From Caprella mutica (lineage: Eukaryota; Arthropoda; Malacostraca; Amphipoda; Caprellidae): a DNA stretch of 64,000 bases. The notes beneath the pieces are model-generated. The model made no database searches. It was not told the origin of the DNA and saw nothing but the letters and a program-made list of their open reading frames with translations. Shown piece by piece: positions 49,413 to 61,238 of the stretch. The position numbers were made by a program, and so were the translations under genes. Location of the stretch: positions 62,001 through 126,000 of the forward strand of contig CANNZV010001188.1 of the NCBI GenBank assembly GCA_947561585.1. The letters are read 5' to 3'. Within the stretch, counting starts at the first letter, position 1. Each line of letters starts with the position of its first letter.

Positions 49413-50340
49413 CATCACTATACATGTAGGTCAGCCAGAAAATCAGAACTGTTAATTATACCGTGAAGCATATTGACGGATGTTATGATTATTTACTTCT
49501 TCGTTCTATTAAAATGCAGTATCATCACTAATTACTTTATCTTCCACAAAAATTACATATCTTTGCAAGAACCAGTTGGCGAAATTTCTACGGCGTGCAA
49601 AACTGTTTCAGACCGCACTGCCTTCTTGCATCCTGAACGATCCCTGGTAAAATTTTAGTTTGTGCCTTCCTATTTGTATTTAAGCACATTTCTTCAGATT
49701 GTCAATATTTTATAAGAGAAACAATTATTAGAAAGTTTTAAAACTTGGAAATAAATTAATGGGGTTATTATCTAATAAAGATTTTTACAATGTTTGAACT
49801 TACTGATCATTTGCACAAAGCCATTTTCACCACTCATCAATAAAATAGTTATAACATTCACAAAAATCAATAAAGCTTTATGAAATTTTAATTCCATATG
49901 AAGAAGTGTTCAACAGACAAAATGATACGGAGAAAAAAAATTGTACCTTCTACTATTTTAAATTTAGTTTCCTGATTATTTGGGGCACCCTGTATATGTA
50001 AGATAATGATAATATCTGAAACATAATCAATCATGAAATAAAATAGGTAATATATCAAATAAAAAGTTTTCGTTTAAGACTAATATTGATTGATATAAAA
50101 TAACATGAAATAAATGATCATGACATTAAAGTATAACTGAATCTTCAGTATTAAATAAACAGAATGCAGGAATGAGGTAACGTTCTCACTAGTAGTTTGA
50201 CTACGAGTACTGTGGTCACTGGTTAACATTTTTCCTAAACAAATATACCTATTTAGATGACTTGAAAGACAGTCTAAGGAGTTTCGATCATACACTATTA
50301 TTTAATTCTCTAAATAAGAACAATTGAAAAATTAAAATGA
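49413..50340. other. Spacer, no gene
   Basis: AT-rich, with short unrelated frames. TGGGGCACCCTGTATA at 49981-49996 resembles the inverted start of mariner elements (CAGGGTGCCCC), but no transposase or partner end was found nearby. Nothing else can be supported. Confidence 0.35.
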
Positions 50341-50344
50341 AAGT

Positions 50345-50806
50345 ATCCGGAGAATAAGAAAAGATTTTTCCAATTACCGGAAGCTATTTACAGTTTATCC
50401 GGTAATTGAGTTTGGGCAAATTAGCAATCCAGATACCGGATGAACGATAACAAAATTATTATGTGGTGAGGATTGGCAACACTTATCTGGAGCGTTAGAT
50501 ACGGTTTTCAGCTACAACGTCCAATATTCTATTCCACGTAATAGCGCGAACGGCAATTGCATCATCACTTGTCATTTCAACTGATTTATCGAAACTGTTA
50601 AGTTAAATGCAAATTTTTGGCGCAAGTTTTAGTTAGTACGTCATAAATACATGTCTGTACGTTTTGACCACGAGGAGTTAATATAAAAATCTATTTCATT
50701 GATATAACGCACAAGGTCCAATCATTTATGATGTCTTTCATCATACTAAAGAAGTTTAAAATATTTTTTCCGATAATTGTAAGGTTCCGGTAATTGAGTC
50801 GTTACC
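50345..50806. mobile_element. Element with repeated CCGGTAATTGAG / AATTACCGG motifs
   Basis: CAATTACCGGAAGC and ATCCGGTAATTGAG occur near the left side (about 50370-50410), and TTCCGGTAATTGAGTCGTTA then CCTTAG at the right (50785-50810). The sequence at the right end is found inverted at 28829-28850. Motif symmetry suggests a non-autonomous inverted-repeat element, but its exact ends are unclear. Confidence 0.4.
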
Positions 50807-50810
50807 TTAG

Positions 50811-52130
50811 GCCAAATGTACCAGTGACACCAAAATGCAGGTATGAGAACTACATATGAAAGAAGTACCTTACTCGAAATATACTGCATAATTGGGATCC
50901 CAGCATTTGTATCTCTTAATAAACAGTCATTTTTTGTTTTAACAATTTTAATGTCAAACGATTGCTTAGTAAGAATAAAGTATATATCGTGTGACATTGC
51001 TATGTTCAATAAAATCTAATAATGGAGATATATAATTTTATATATAATTAATTTCCTAACAAATACTAACGGTAGATGGCGCCACAATCAGGGGTGCCAT
51101 CTTGTATACATACAAACTGAGTTAACTTTCTACCTAGATTTTAGCTCAAGTGAAGAGATGGCTATATTTCCAAAACTATGTCTTCTTGTTTACGAATTAA
51201 CATAATATTTTTACCATTTTGAAGCAAACAAAGCATGATTACTGCATACTTTAATTAATATGAAAACAACAAACATACTCACGTACATACTAATGAGAGA
51301 AAATGCTTCCGCTAGGTGTCGCTAATAATTTTATTATATACTTTTTATATGAACATTTTAAAAATAAACGAGCATTCAAATATTACATAATTAAATATTC
51401 TGAATCGATTTGAAACCAATTTGGCGATTCTTTGATTTTGACTTTACTATCCCATTAAAGGCCCCCTCCAAGCAAATTTTCTATTGATAAATTCAACGAG
51501 GCTAATGTTTTTTATCCTTTTGATGCAAACCCAATCAAATGTAATAGCATATTTTTAATTTTCATAAGCCTTTAAAGATTTTATAATCAAAACTAAAATG
51601 TACACCATATGTTTTGAATGTCAACTAGGTATTAGGTATCTTTTTAATATTGCCATATTGGTGTAAAGGTATAAAATTGGGTAAACTTATAATACAAACG
51701 TTTATTTACTTCTGGAATCAATTTACCTATATCTTAAACGAATGCCGAAAACACATTGTTTGTTTATAAATTCAAACTTGAAATCAAAACAAAGAGTGTT
51801 AAATCTTTTTCTTCAGCGTCAGGTTAGTGATTCGCTCAATTGTTGAACACAGAGAGTATTAAAAACTTTAGAAGCATATAATAAAATATACACTTAAGCG
51901 AATTGTATGCTGTTTGCAGAATAATGATCCAAGACCTTAGTTCTACATATATTAAAATGTAATAGACTGGAGAGGATATTTAATATTTCAACCTTCATAC
52001 GTACAGATGCTGATGCTACATAGTTTTTTCCTCTATTATTATTCAAACCCCTTATTTGAGCTTTAAATAACAAGAAAATTAAATTTCGAACACTACCGAT
52101 TATAATATAAAGGGACTCATTTAACAGACC
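50811..52130. other. Spacer downstream of the secreted-peptide gene
   Basis: About 1.3 kb, AT-rich, no supported gene, RNA or repeat array. The minus frame at 51009-50746 has no recognisable motif. Confidence 0.35.
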
Positions 52131-52697
52131 TCAAAATCTTTTATTTACAGGCAATCCTGATGATCTATAAAAATGGAAGTTCATATTTTTACCAGGACCG
52201 CCATGACCACTATTGTGTCTTCTGTGTCCAGTATTGTGTCTTCTGCGGCCATTTCTGTGTCTTCTACGGCCAGTTCTGTGTCCTCCGTAACCATTACTGT
52301 GTCCTTCATAATAATCATCAAATTCTCCATGTCCGTCTTCATATCCATTATGTTGACTTCTTTTTGGTGCAGGTGGATTGCTATTTTGGCTTCCACCACC
52401 GACAAAATGTGATACAAGAGCAGTTCCAGCACTTACTAACAGAGATCCAATAACTCTGGGTTGCTCTCCATCTGATTGATAAATTTGGATATAAAGATTA
52501 CATGCGTAAATAATATTCAAAACAAAATTTAATTTTCATTATTATGATAAGAGTTATGTTAGAAAGTGTACCTCAGACTCACCTGTTCTCATCAGTTCAG
52601 CTTTCGTAGCGGTGTGATCAGTGGCAACAGACCGCTTCTGCTGGTGAGCGTTACAGCTCACTACCAAACCAACCAGCAGCAGCAAAGAGATATTCAT
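52131..52697 (-). CDS. Secreted Gly/His/Arg-rich precursor, two exons, family unknown
   Basis: Exon 1 is 52697-52583 and exon 2 is 52471-52131. The 111-bp intron has GTGAGT at its start and ATCAATCAG at its end, phases match, and the product is 151 residues. Residues 1-17 are a clear signal peptide (MNISLLLLVGLVVSCNA). A dibasic site (HQQKR) follows at about 21-22 and another (PAPKR) near 75-76. Then comes an acidic Gly/His/Tyr stretch and a basic repeat block of about 7-residue units (GRRRHRN, GRRRHNT, GHRRHNS) ending in GHGGPGK. This looks like a processed secreted peptide with an acidic spacer and a cationic mature part. By general analogy it could be antimicrobial, metal-binding, salivary or cuticular; I see no family signature for any. 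A TATATAA box lies 47 bp upstream of the start codon (52750-52744). Expression is unproven. Confidence 0.75.
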
Positions 52698-52743
52698 CTG
52701 GAATTATCGGATGCAACGGAAATGAGTAAAAATAATTAAATTA

Positions 52744-52750
52744 TTATATA
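52744..52750 (-). promoter_or_regulatory. Possible TATA box of the secreted-precursor gene
   Basis: TATATAA on the minus strand, 47 bp before the ATG, a distance that would leave a leader of about 15-20 nt. In AT-rich DNA such a match is weak evidence by itself. Confidence 0.35.
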
Positions 52751-52759
52751 CACAGCTGT

Positions 52760-55480
52760 TATATCATTACATTTATAGAAATGGTCAAACGGGTTATGTA
52801 TGTCTGTGTTTGACAATCAATGTACTTGAGTGAGATTTTACAAAAAAAAAAAAAAAGATTTTACAGTTAGATATAATTCGTCCAAATATGACTGAAATGA
52901 ACCTATTATTCTGTACATATAGACAGTGTAGCAGCAATTATGGTTGTATGTTATAGATTTGTGTACATTTACCGATAAATAGTTAGATGTGTAATTTTCA
53001 CATTCAATTTGATTAACAAGAATAATGAAAAAAGATCTACTCACCGGGCAACAAATCATTAAGTTTTCATATGTGCCTTGCCTATATGCTATATACTTAT
53101 ATTTTACTCTTATGAATCAACTCTGTCTTATGCAAATCATAAAAAGAATTCTGCTAGCTTTGTTTATGAAGCAATATTTTTTTACTATTTACTGTACATT
53201 TCGAATGGGTAGAAGTTATAGCTCCTCCTCATCTTGCCTTAATACTGTTAATATACTTGAAATTGAAAAACAAACAATTAATATTTTTTATTGAAGCTTG
53301 ATAAGGCAATTTTTTATTGTCGAATATTGTTTCGCATGATAGAGTAGCTATAAAGGGTATGTCAGTCCTAACTAGTAGACGACGCAAAAATATGACGTCA
53401 ATTTTGTTTGTATGTGCCCAGCGCCTCATAATACCTCGTATTTGCATGTTAATATTGAGAAGTTTAAAGTCAATTTATAAGCGTTGCGTGTGATAAATAG
53501 TAAAAATTGCGATTGAACCTAGAATTTAATTGTATGGATATAATTCAGATTTGTTTATATTGTTTTCTTCTTTTACTTATCTATAAGAAATAAGGTCTTA
53601 TACATATATCATCTAGGAGCCTGAACCAGTGCTAGTTAACTGCTAAACTCTAGTTCCTATTTATAACAATTAGGAAATAAAATAATGGAAATACAATTAC
53701 CAATGCCTAGTTAGTAATTGATAAGAAAAAAATTAGTAGTGACTAAGTTAAGTAGGTAGTCCCATATGTTTTCAAGGCAAAGTGTAGTCGCCAGTCCACT
53801 GCTGACTTTCCAAGATAAATGTAAGTAAAATATCTAAATAATAAAAAAATTATTTGTGGATATACTTCTATTATTAATTCAATTATAGGCAAAAATAGAA
53901 CCAAAACGATTAAAAACGAATTAGTTACTTACCACTAAGCATATTATTCACGTAGCAACCAATGCAATTTAAGATCTTCCGCTTATTACCATAACCTATA
54001 ATGTTACTATATCTTAGTGTTGTGTGTTTGTCCCTCAAAAAATAACGTAAGAATAATAAGTAAAAGATTCAGTCAAAGTATCATCGAAGAAGAGTTACCG
54101 AATTTTTCGGGTTTGATATCTTCAATAAAGAAAACTGCATTAAAGGTGGTACATACCGATATGTGTTTGTAAAGTCATTGCTAAATATAGCATAAATTGA
54201 AGAAAATGTGCAGGATTTATTTACCTATATAAAAATTATTATATATAAATAGTAATATAGTTTCTAAATGGAAAATAGTTCATAATTTATTCTAATATAA
54301 AAAACATATAGTTTATCAGAATACGAAATTGTTTTGATACAGTGTGCTGCAATACTTCCGTGACAGGCCTCGTGCAAGCAACAGAACTGCAGCACGTGAC
54401 CTATAGGAATAGCAGATCACGTGAATTTTTGACATTCTGTATCGCTACAATTTATATCCATACCATTTACAGAGTGTTCAAAACCTGCTCCACGATGACT
54501 ACAATACACGAGTTAACTTTACATGTTGATGCCTGGTGCAGATAGAGAATGATGAATAGGCTTGTGCCAATATTATTTATGCTTAAAGAATTATTCTTTA
54601 TGTTTTTTAGCAATAAAGCATATTTTATTAAAATAAATAATATTCTCAAAAATAAGAAAATATAATTTTAGCTAATCAAATAGTCCACGTGACTGCAAAT
54701 GATACACAAACTAATTTTTATGTTTTAATTGAATGATTTAAGAAATATTAAGTTTAAAAGACTAGGTGAAGAAAATACCTTATTGAATCATTGGAACCTA
54801 TAAGGCGATAATTAATAGTAATAATTTTAATAAGCAGTTAACAATTTGACATAACTGGTTTGAAGAGCTGCCATTTTGTGTTACGCTTTACCTAACGGTG
54901 CTATAGAAAGTTTCGTTACTATAGGACAATTCGTTACCAGACTTTTCGTTCTCAGACGAACCTTATTTTTTTAATTTGAAATGAGTTAAGACTACGAATT
55001 ATAGCAGATAACAGACGTAGATTTATTTACGAGAATATAAAACATGCTATGATCATCAAATGTAATAAATGCTATATTTCTGTATTGTGCAAGTTATTGT
55101 CTAAAACAGTTCACTATTTAATATTTTGGTTACCTCATACAGAATAAAAGTTGCCGGAAATTTCGGTCTCAGAAATATAAATGACCTCTCAACATATATG
55201 ACCGTTAAATAGTTAGGTATATCCGCTGGTTACATCTAATTCATAAGTTTCTATTTTTACCTCAGACCGAATTTTTCCCTCAAACTTCATGTCAAATAAA
55301 TGTTCACACATGTCAAAATTACTAATGTTACGTATCATTTTACAACGGTTAATGATGTTATCCGATTTTTAAGTTTTAATAAATATACTACACATTTTAG
55401 TATGTACTCATAATTTCAGCTTTCAAATTTGAACATATAAAGCTAATCTAAACACATATCATTGAAAATATAAAGCTAAT
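52760..55480. other. Spacer with dispersed-repeat fragments
   Basis: No gene supported. A 15-base A run lies near 52840-52855. About 53460-53625 (TTTAAAGTCAATTTATAAG, then GATTGAACC, then CTTTTACTTATCTATAAGAAA) matches 61085-61238 in the same orientation and gives an uninterrupted version of the site where the inverted palindromic-array copy ends. About 54890-55290 carries pairs of TTTCGTT/CAGACGAACC and GGTCTCAGAAA-like motifs of unclear origin. Confidence 0.4.
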
Positions 55481-55489
55481 CATATTTTA

Positions 55490-55592
55490 AGCATAAAAAG
55501 CATATTTTAAGGCATAAAAAGCATGTATATAAAGCATAAAAGCATATTTAACAAGCTTAAAGCATATTTCATAAAGAATATTGTCACAACCC
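55490..55592. mobile_element. Solitary end of the TAGGGTTGTGACAATATT element family
   Basis: Reads, toward the right, AGCATATTTCATAAAGAATA then TTGTCACAACCCTA, the inverse of the left terminus at 5873, with repeated AAGCATAAAAAGCATA motifs as in that element. The opposite end was not found. Confidence 0.55.
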
Positions 55593-55689
55593 TAATGATG
55601 AACATTTTTTTAACGTGTTCTGTTCACTGTCAAATCAACATTCGCCCGTAGGCTCTTCAACACGCATAATGTGCACAGCTGGAAAGAGG

Positions 55690-56040
55690 AGAACCATCAT
55701 GAATCAATACCAGCCTAGGTTCTCTAGCAATGTGTGGGTCGGCATTGTTGGTGACTCTCTTATGTGACATTATTTTATGCAATCCACTATAAATCACCAA
55801 TAGTACGCCATGTTTCTTAGAGAGACATTGTTCTTTCAACTTACTGATGGAAGATTTGCCTTAGATGTACGCCGAAGCATGTGGTTCCAGCTCGACGGAG
55901 CTTCTGCCCTTAGTGCAAGATATGCTCGCCAAACGTTTGGGAACAGGTGGATAGGGAGCTATGGCCCAGTGAGTTGTATAGTCAGTCGCGGGGGCATAAG
56001 TTCAAATGAGGTGAAGTGACGCACCTTGCATTCCGATAGT
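55690..56040 (+). pseudogene. Fragment of a mariner-like transposase (WFQxDGA type)
   Basis: The frame 55810-56019 contains LDVRRSMWFQLDGASALSAR and then QTFGNRWIGSYGPVS. These match the second catalytic block of a transposase group common in arthropods (xMWFQHDGAPAH...FPxRWIGRGGPxxW). His and Pro-Ala-His positions are altered, and the expected SPDLxPLDFF block does not follow in frame, so it is a relic. Confidence 0.6.
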
Positions 56041-57062
56041 TGGACAAAGTGGTGAAAAGCGCAGTAAAACATTGAGAAGTTGTGCAGCAATATTCCCCTA
56101 TCTCACACCAAACAAATAGACGCGATACGCATCAACATTGAATCTGCGCAGAGTGTCTGCGCAAATAGTTTCTCTCCTCTTCTAATGTGTGATTGGCTAG
56201 AAAATTCATTAATGAGCACAACGTTCAGGCGTAACATGAAATAAGTGACGCGTACCAATATCTGGAAGTAAGATTTAATTTATAACATGAAATAATACAA
56301 CATACCTTGACATGTCGTTTCAATGCCTGAATGCTCGATTTCATCGAACGAACACTACAGCATGGAGAGCAAAATGTCTTGCTTTATATAACTGCATATA
56401 TGTGTGTCCAACTAGTCATATGAATGATTATTCAAAACAGCAATAAAAGGCAAATTAGCTGGAACACATTTGTCCTCGAAACGATCATAATTCAAAAATT
56501 TAATGATCATAATAACAAATTAACTCAGTCATTTTTCACAAATATAGGTCGGGTGTGGTTTCATTTTATATGTTCTCTATATCTGTTGAACTCATTCTTA
56601 TATTAGAATATAGAATAAGTTAATTTTTAATCCTTCAGAGAAAAAATAACACGGTCTCCCACATTTGTAGCAACTTTCAAAGTCGCCTACCATACATCTT
56701 TAACAAGTTCATGGATGAAGAAAAGCTACTAGAACAACAGCAAACCTGTGTAGGAAGCGGTGCGATTCAAACTGTCTAGCTGCTTAGTAACTAGTTCAGT
56801 CATTTACCGGTGAATATGAAATTAATGAAATCAATTTTACATATGTGGTTAATAATAAACTAGCCCAATTGTTAATTAATTGTTTTATTTACCATCATAT
56901 TTCGAATAATTGCAGATTAAAAATTCATTAGAATTTTAAGAAATATGTAGTAGATTAATTCTTCACTCTTTTTTCATCAGGTGAGCGGGATTCTATAAAT
57001 TAAGAGGAAGACCAATAAATTTATTACCAAGAGATTTGCTTAATTTTGAAATTAAAGAGCAG

Positions 57063-57130
57063 GGGTTCCCAACCGGTGGGTCGCTGAGCCTTGGCAGGGG
57101 GTTGCAAAATTTTTGGTCGAATTTACTTTC
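57063..57130. mobile_element. hAT-type terminal sequence, partner not found
   Basis: CAGGGGTTCCCAACCGGTGG then GTCGCTGAGCC is a typical hAT start (CAGxGGTTCCCAACC). No inverted partner was found in the following sequence, so this is probably a truncated copy. Confidence 0.5.
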
Positions 57131-57848
57131 TTTTCTTTGCCGATCCCCTCAAGTGTGTGTGTATGTTATGATTAACACACTCAAGTGTGTGTGCTTTAGA
57201 TTTAATAATGATCTTTTTTTTCCTTTCATAACGGCTTTGTTTTTCCTACTTAGTTCTCGGCACATCAATCAAAACCTAGTTTCTTGCTTATAACAATTAA
57301 ACATTCGTATATTTGCATAAACATCTCTGCCTGCCAGTCATACATTAACCGATATTACAGCATTTGCTCAATATCTTCATATCTTTACTTTAATTGTTCT
57401 TCGCATATCTAATCACCAGAGAATAATTTTATCATTCAAAAACTGGTCAGAAGTTGGTCAGACTGTTGAAAAAAAAAATCAACACCTTTACTGTTAGGAT
57501 ATTTTAACAATAATTGATGAAGTACTAAGGTAGTTTTAAACTTTAAATTCCCACAACTCGTGCTTCTCATAATCACCATCAAATGTTGATCTGGAGCCAT
57601 CGTAACGTATTGAACTCATGACTTACCAAGAATGGGCAAAAATGTAAATGTTACTTGAGAGATAAGAATGGAGCTAATTACAGATCATATTGTTAAATTC
57701 TACTTAAGAACTTTATTAGGTATAGTTATATGGTAATTTAGTATACACTAAAAATGCTCTTACATTTTACCATATATTTTCTATGTTACATCCCACATAA
57801 TTTTTCTTTATACTTTCTATATATGTATGATAATAATGACCATGTGTA

Positions 57849-59180
57849 GGGGAGGATGGTCATCAATGGGTCACTGGGTACAATGGGACATTCTGAATAA
57901 CTTTTATATTTGACGGTAATTTTTAACGAAATCTTAGTGGTAAATTAAGCACACTTCAGTGCATTCACTCGCATTGCATTCAGCGGTTGGGGTGCAGTCA
58001 GCTCTGAGTAAAAGCGAAAACGTGTTTTAGAGGTGGGAAAACTAAATTTTTCGTACTTTTTTTCATTTGTTATAAATCTTGTTATTTAACATATAAGCTA
58101 ACGGCATTTTTCTATAATATTAAGTAATATGTAAAATATGATCATATGAAAGGATTGCCTTTATACTTTTGTAGTTGAGCCGCTATACCCATATGTTTTC
58201 AAAATGGCGTCATGGTGATCATTGGAACAGAATATTTGGTTAACAATGGGACAGTACCTTATTGTCAAACAAACCGTCTAGTTATTCCATATGAATCGAT
58301 AAATATCTAGTTTTGATACAATAACGTGAACTGTAGCTTCAGGGCTTCTTGTAGAAACAGAGCTTCCAGCTGAAGCTTTACTTTCGACCATGTTCAAGGG
58401 CTTTAGCAATCTGAGGTCATCACAAAGCACTGCATAGAAAACAAATTTCACTAATAAAAGAAAAAGACGCAGCATGATTGCAACTCATACTCCAGAGAAA
58501 GAAAAGCTTTTTGATGGTGCCACTAAGGATAAGGCCTTCGAAATCACTTCATAAAGTATCCGCCGTAGATGGCCTGTGAACTATTGTTCTTGGTCTGGTA
58601 TAGAACTCTTAATCTAATTGATCTATTCGTCTGAAGAACTTAAATCTCTACCGAAAACGTTGGAAATGAAGATTTATGCACTTGTAGAATTTGATGAGAC
58701 TTATAAAACGTATTCTGTTGGCCAAAAGCATGAAAAAGATAAATACGAAATATTGATGTTAGGCGAAGATTCAAGTGCAATGAGCTTAATTTTCCAAATG
58801 TTCCTGACATGGCATCGGTGAGGCTAGAGGACATTAAACTGATATTATATGAACCAACTGAGTGTGGGACAACATAAAGAGATAATTCGAACTTGATATT
58901 TCACCATAACCTCAACAATGTAGAAGTTTGATAAACTGTCCCATCGTTCACCAGGGCATGTCCCATTGTTCACCAGTGCTGTTATACAATGGGACAATTT
59001 TTTTGTTTTTTATTTAATTTTTTTCTAGTCAACAGAATATGTGATAGCATTCGAGTTAGTTTCATTTTATAAAGGAATATCTATATTACACATGGATTTT
59101 TTTATTTTTCATACTTTGCCCATAGTAAATGAAATATCAATCTTTCTGTGTCTTTTGTCACATTGATGACCATCCTCCCC
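57849..59180. mobile_element. pogo-type element remnant, 1.33 kb, TA-flanked
   Basis: Inverted ends GGGGAGGATGGTCATCAATG and its exact complement at the right, flanked by TA (57847-57848, 59181-59182). Motifs like ACAATGGGACA recur inside both ends (57878, 58245, 58940-59000). On the plus strand near 58440-58500, RSMIATHTPEKEKL resembles the C-terminal stretch of pogo/Tigger transposases. Further on (58618-58821) lies a short frame with ALVEFDETYKTYSVGQKHEK of unknown origin. Most of the transposase is missing. Confidence 0.7.
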
Positions 59181-59418
59181 TACTAATTCGATATAAGATT
59201 AAGAAAAGAGTAAGAAAAGAAAATTTATTTTATATGTAAAAAGCCCCATCTAGTATTGCAGTCCTTATCGTCATCTTAATTGTTATATTCAATAAATTAC
59301 AAATCCTTATACAGTATTGCTTATTTTCGAAAAAAGGGACAATATATAAACGATAATGAAAGGTCCTCTCCAGGTTCCGGGAAAAAATGAGTTTATTACA
59401 TAATATTGCAGAACTATA

Positions 59419-60089
59419 GGAGGGGTGGGCAAATGCAGCACTCAGTGCTATTTTGGCCCTCAGCGCGGCCCCATTGCCCACCAGGGAAACGGTGCTTTGT
59501 TTTCTTCCAAAGAAAATTTACAATTTTTAGCCCTGACTGCTCTATAAATTAAAAGGATAATATAGAAGAGGATGGTCAACTAATTGAAAAACAGTATATT
59601 TGTAATGACCTTGATACTTTGATAGTCAATTTTATCCGTTAATAAGGTATTTTTTGTTAATTGTTACAATAGTGCCGGTGTTTAATTTATTTACCTCTGT
59701 CTCTTTTTATCTAGAACAGTTAATTTTATATCTCATCTTGGGATATTTTTAATTCCCTTTATAAATAAGTTAGGTAGCCATAGTAATTTATCCTGTGAAT
59801 TTATGAGTTACTTATGCAAGATAGATCATTTTTGTTTATATTTTGAATTATTTTCATATGAATAAAAAATTATTATATATTATTTATTATTTCTTTTTAA
59901 TGCAAATGATAAATCTACTACCAATTTTTATGCGCAAAATATTTACCGTTGTACATGTACGTACTTCAATTAAATCTACCACCTCATTATATAATTGCTC
60001 AGTATCCCCAGCAATTTAGAAAACGAAAAGAAAATTGGCACTGAGATTCCATCTTTCGGCACTGAAAAACACAATGTGTGCCCACCCCT
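59419..60089. mobile_element. hAT-like insertion, 671 bp, 8-bp TSD with an empty-site relative
   Basis: Ends GGAGGGGTGGGCAAATGC and, inverted, AGGGGTGGGCACAC. The 8-bp duplication GAACTATA lies at 59411-59418 and 60090-60097. The sequence that it splits is represented without insertion at about 1945-2060 (GTAGAACTAAGGTCTAGG), which supports the boundaries. GC-rich near its left end (CTCAGCGCGGCCCC). No gene is seen. Confidence 0.85.
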
Positions 60090-60099
60090 GAACTATAAG

Positions 60100-61238
60100 G
60101 TCTAGGTCACTCTAGGATCATTACTCTACAACACGCAAACAATAAGGTTCAGCATATTTACAAGTTGTCTGCAAAAAAGTAGCCGATTTTAAATTATGGT
60201 AATTTGTAACTATTATTGCTGTAAGATTGAAATGGGTTTCATTTTAAAGATAATAATTCCAAGTTTTATTTTATAATAAATTTACCATTACATGACCACC
60301 TAAGTAAACTAATCAAGAAGAAAAACTTTTTTATCACATTCTGTATTGAGTATTAGCATGGGTTCTTGATGGTATTTCTTTTAAAACGGTGTCAAATAAA
60401 TGTGTTGCATGACATGTAAAGATCAAATAAACTAATTTATGTCTCAGCAGATAAATTTCTCATCGATAATTAAATTTCTCTAACCAATAATGATGTTTCG
60501 GTCCTTGCTGTTTTTTCATGGCCTCAATTTCTTTTATTTAAATTATGGACATAACACGTAATGTAATTTCATTCAACTTTTATTTTACAAAATAGTGTTC
60601 CGTCTCTTGCCAAAAATTTATAAACTTTAGTCATCATGGATTCATTTTCAAACATCTCCACAAGGATAAGTTTTCTCAATTCCACTGTTAATTGTGCCTT
60701 TCTTGGGATAATAAACTGCTAATGAAACTTAGGGTATGGTTACTATGGATGCGTATCCAAGCGATTTTTCACACTGACGTCTCCTGATGAAATTGGATGA
60801 AAATCAAATTTAACTGAAAGTCATTTTTTTCGGTTTCCTTTTATATGTTCAGTATATCTGTTGAACTCATTTTATATTTCATACTAACTGTACAACAATT
60901 ATTGCACGAAACACTAATATCAAAGATATTATACTATAATAAGATATGCTCAGAGATGGGAACAGCGCCGCTACTTGTAGCGCAAGTTACAAGCGGCGCT
61001 TCTTTTTTGTGTAGCAGTAGCAGCGCTGCTACTTTTTTCAGAATCGCTAGAGGTTAATATGTTAACCTCTCGATGTTAATACCGAGAGGTTTAAAGTCAT
61101 TTTATAAGAGTTTATGTAAAAGAAAAGCAAAAATGGCGATTGAACCGCCAATTTAAATACGTAGTTATAATTCGGGTGTGGTTTTATTGTTCATTGCTTT
61201 TACTTATCTATAAAAAAGAAGATCTTAAACATATACTA
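60100..61238. other. Spacer of dispersed-repeat fragments
   Basis: No gene. About 60840-60890 (TTTTATATGTTCAGTATATC then TGTTGAACTCATT) matches about 56560-56600. About 60955-61040 begins AGAGATGGGAACAGCGCCGC and contains inverted GTAGCGC/GCGGCGC and AGCAGCGCTGCTAC blocks. A hairpin AGAGGTTAATATGTTAACCTCT lies near 61050. About 61085-61238 is a copy of 53460-53625. Confidence 0.45.

Noticed and set aside
52160..52453. Plus- and alternative minus-frame proteins over the secreted gene
   Set aside because: Low-complexity shadows of exon 2. Only the frame that joins to the signal-peptide exon has splice-site and phase support.
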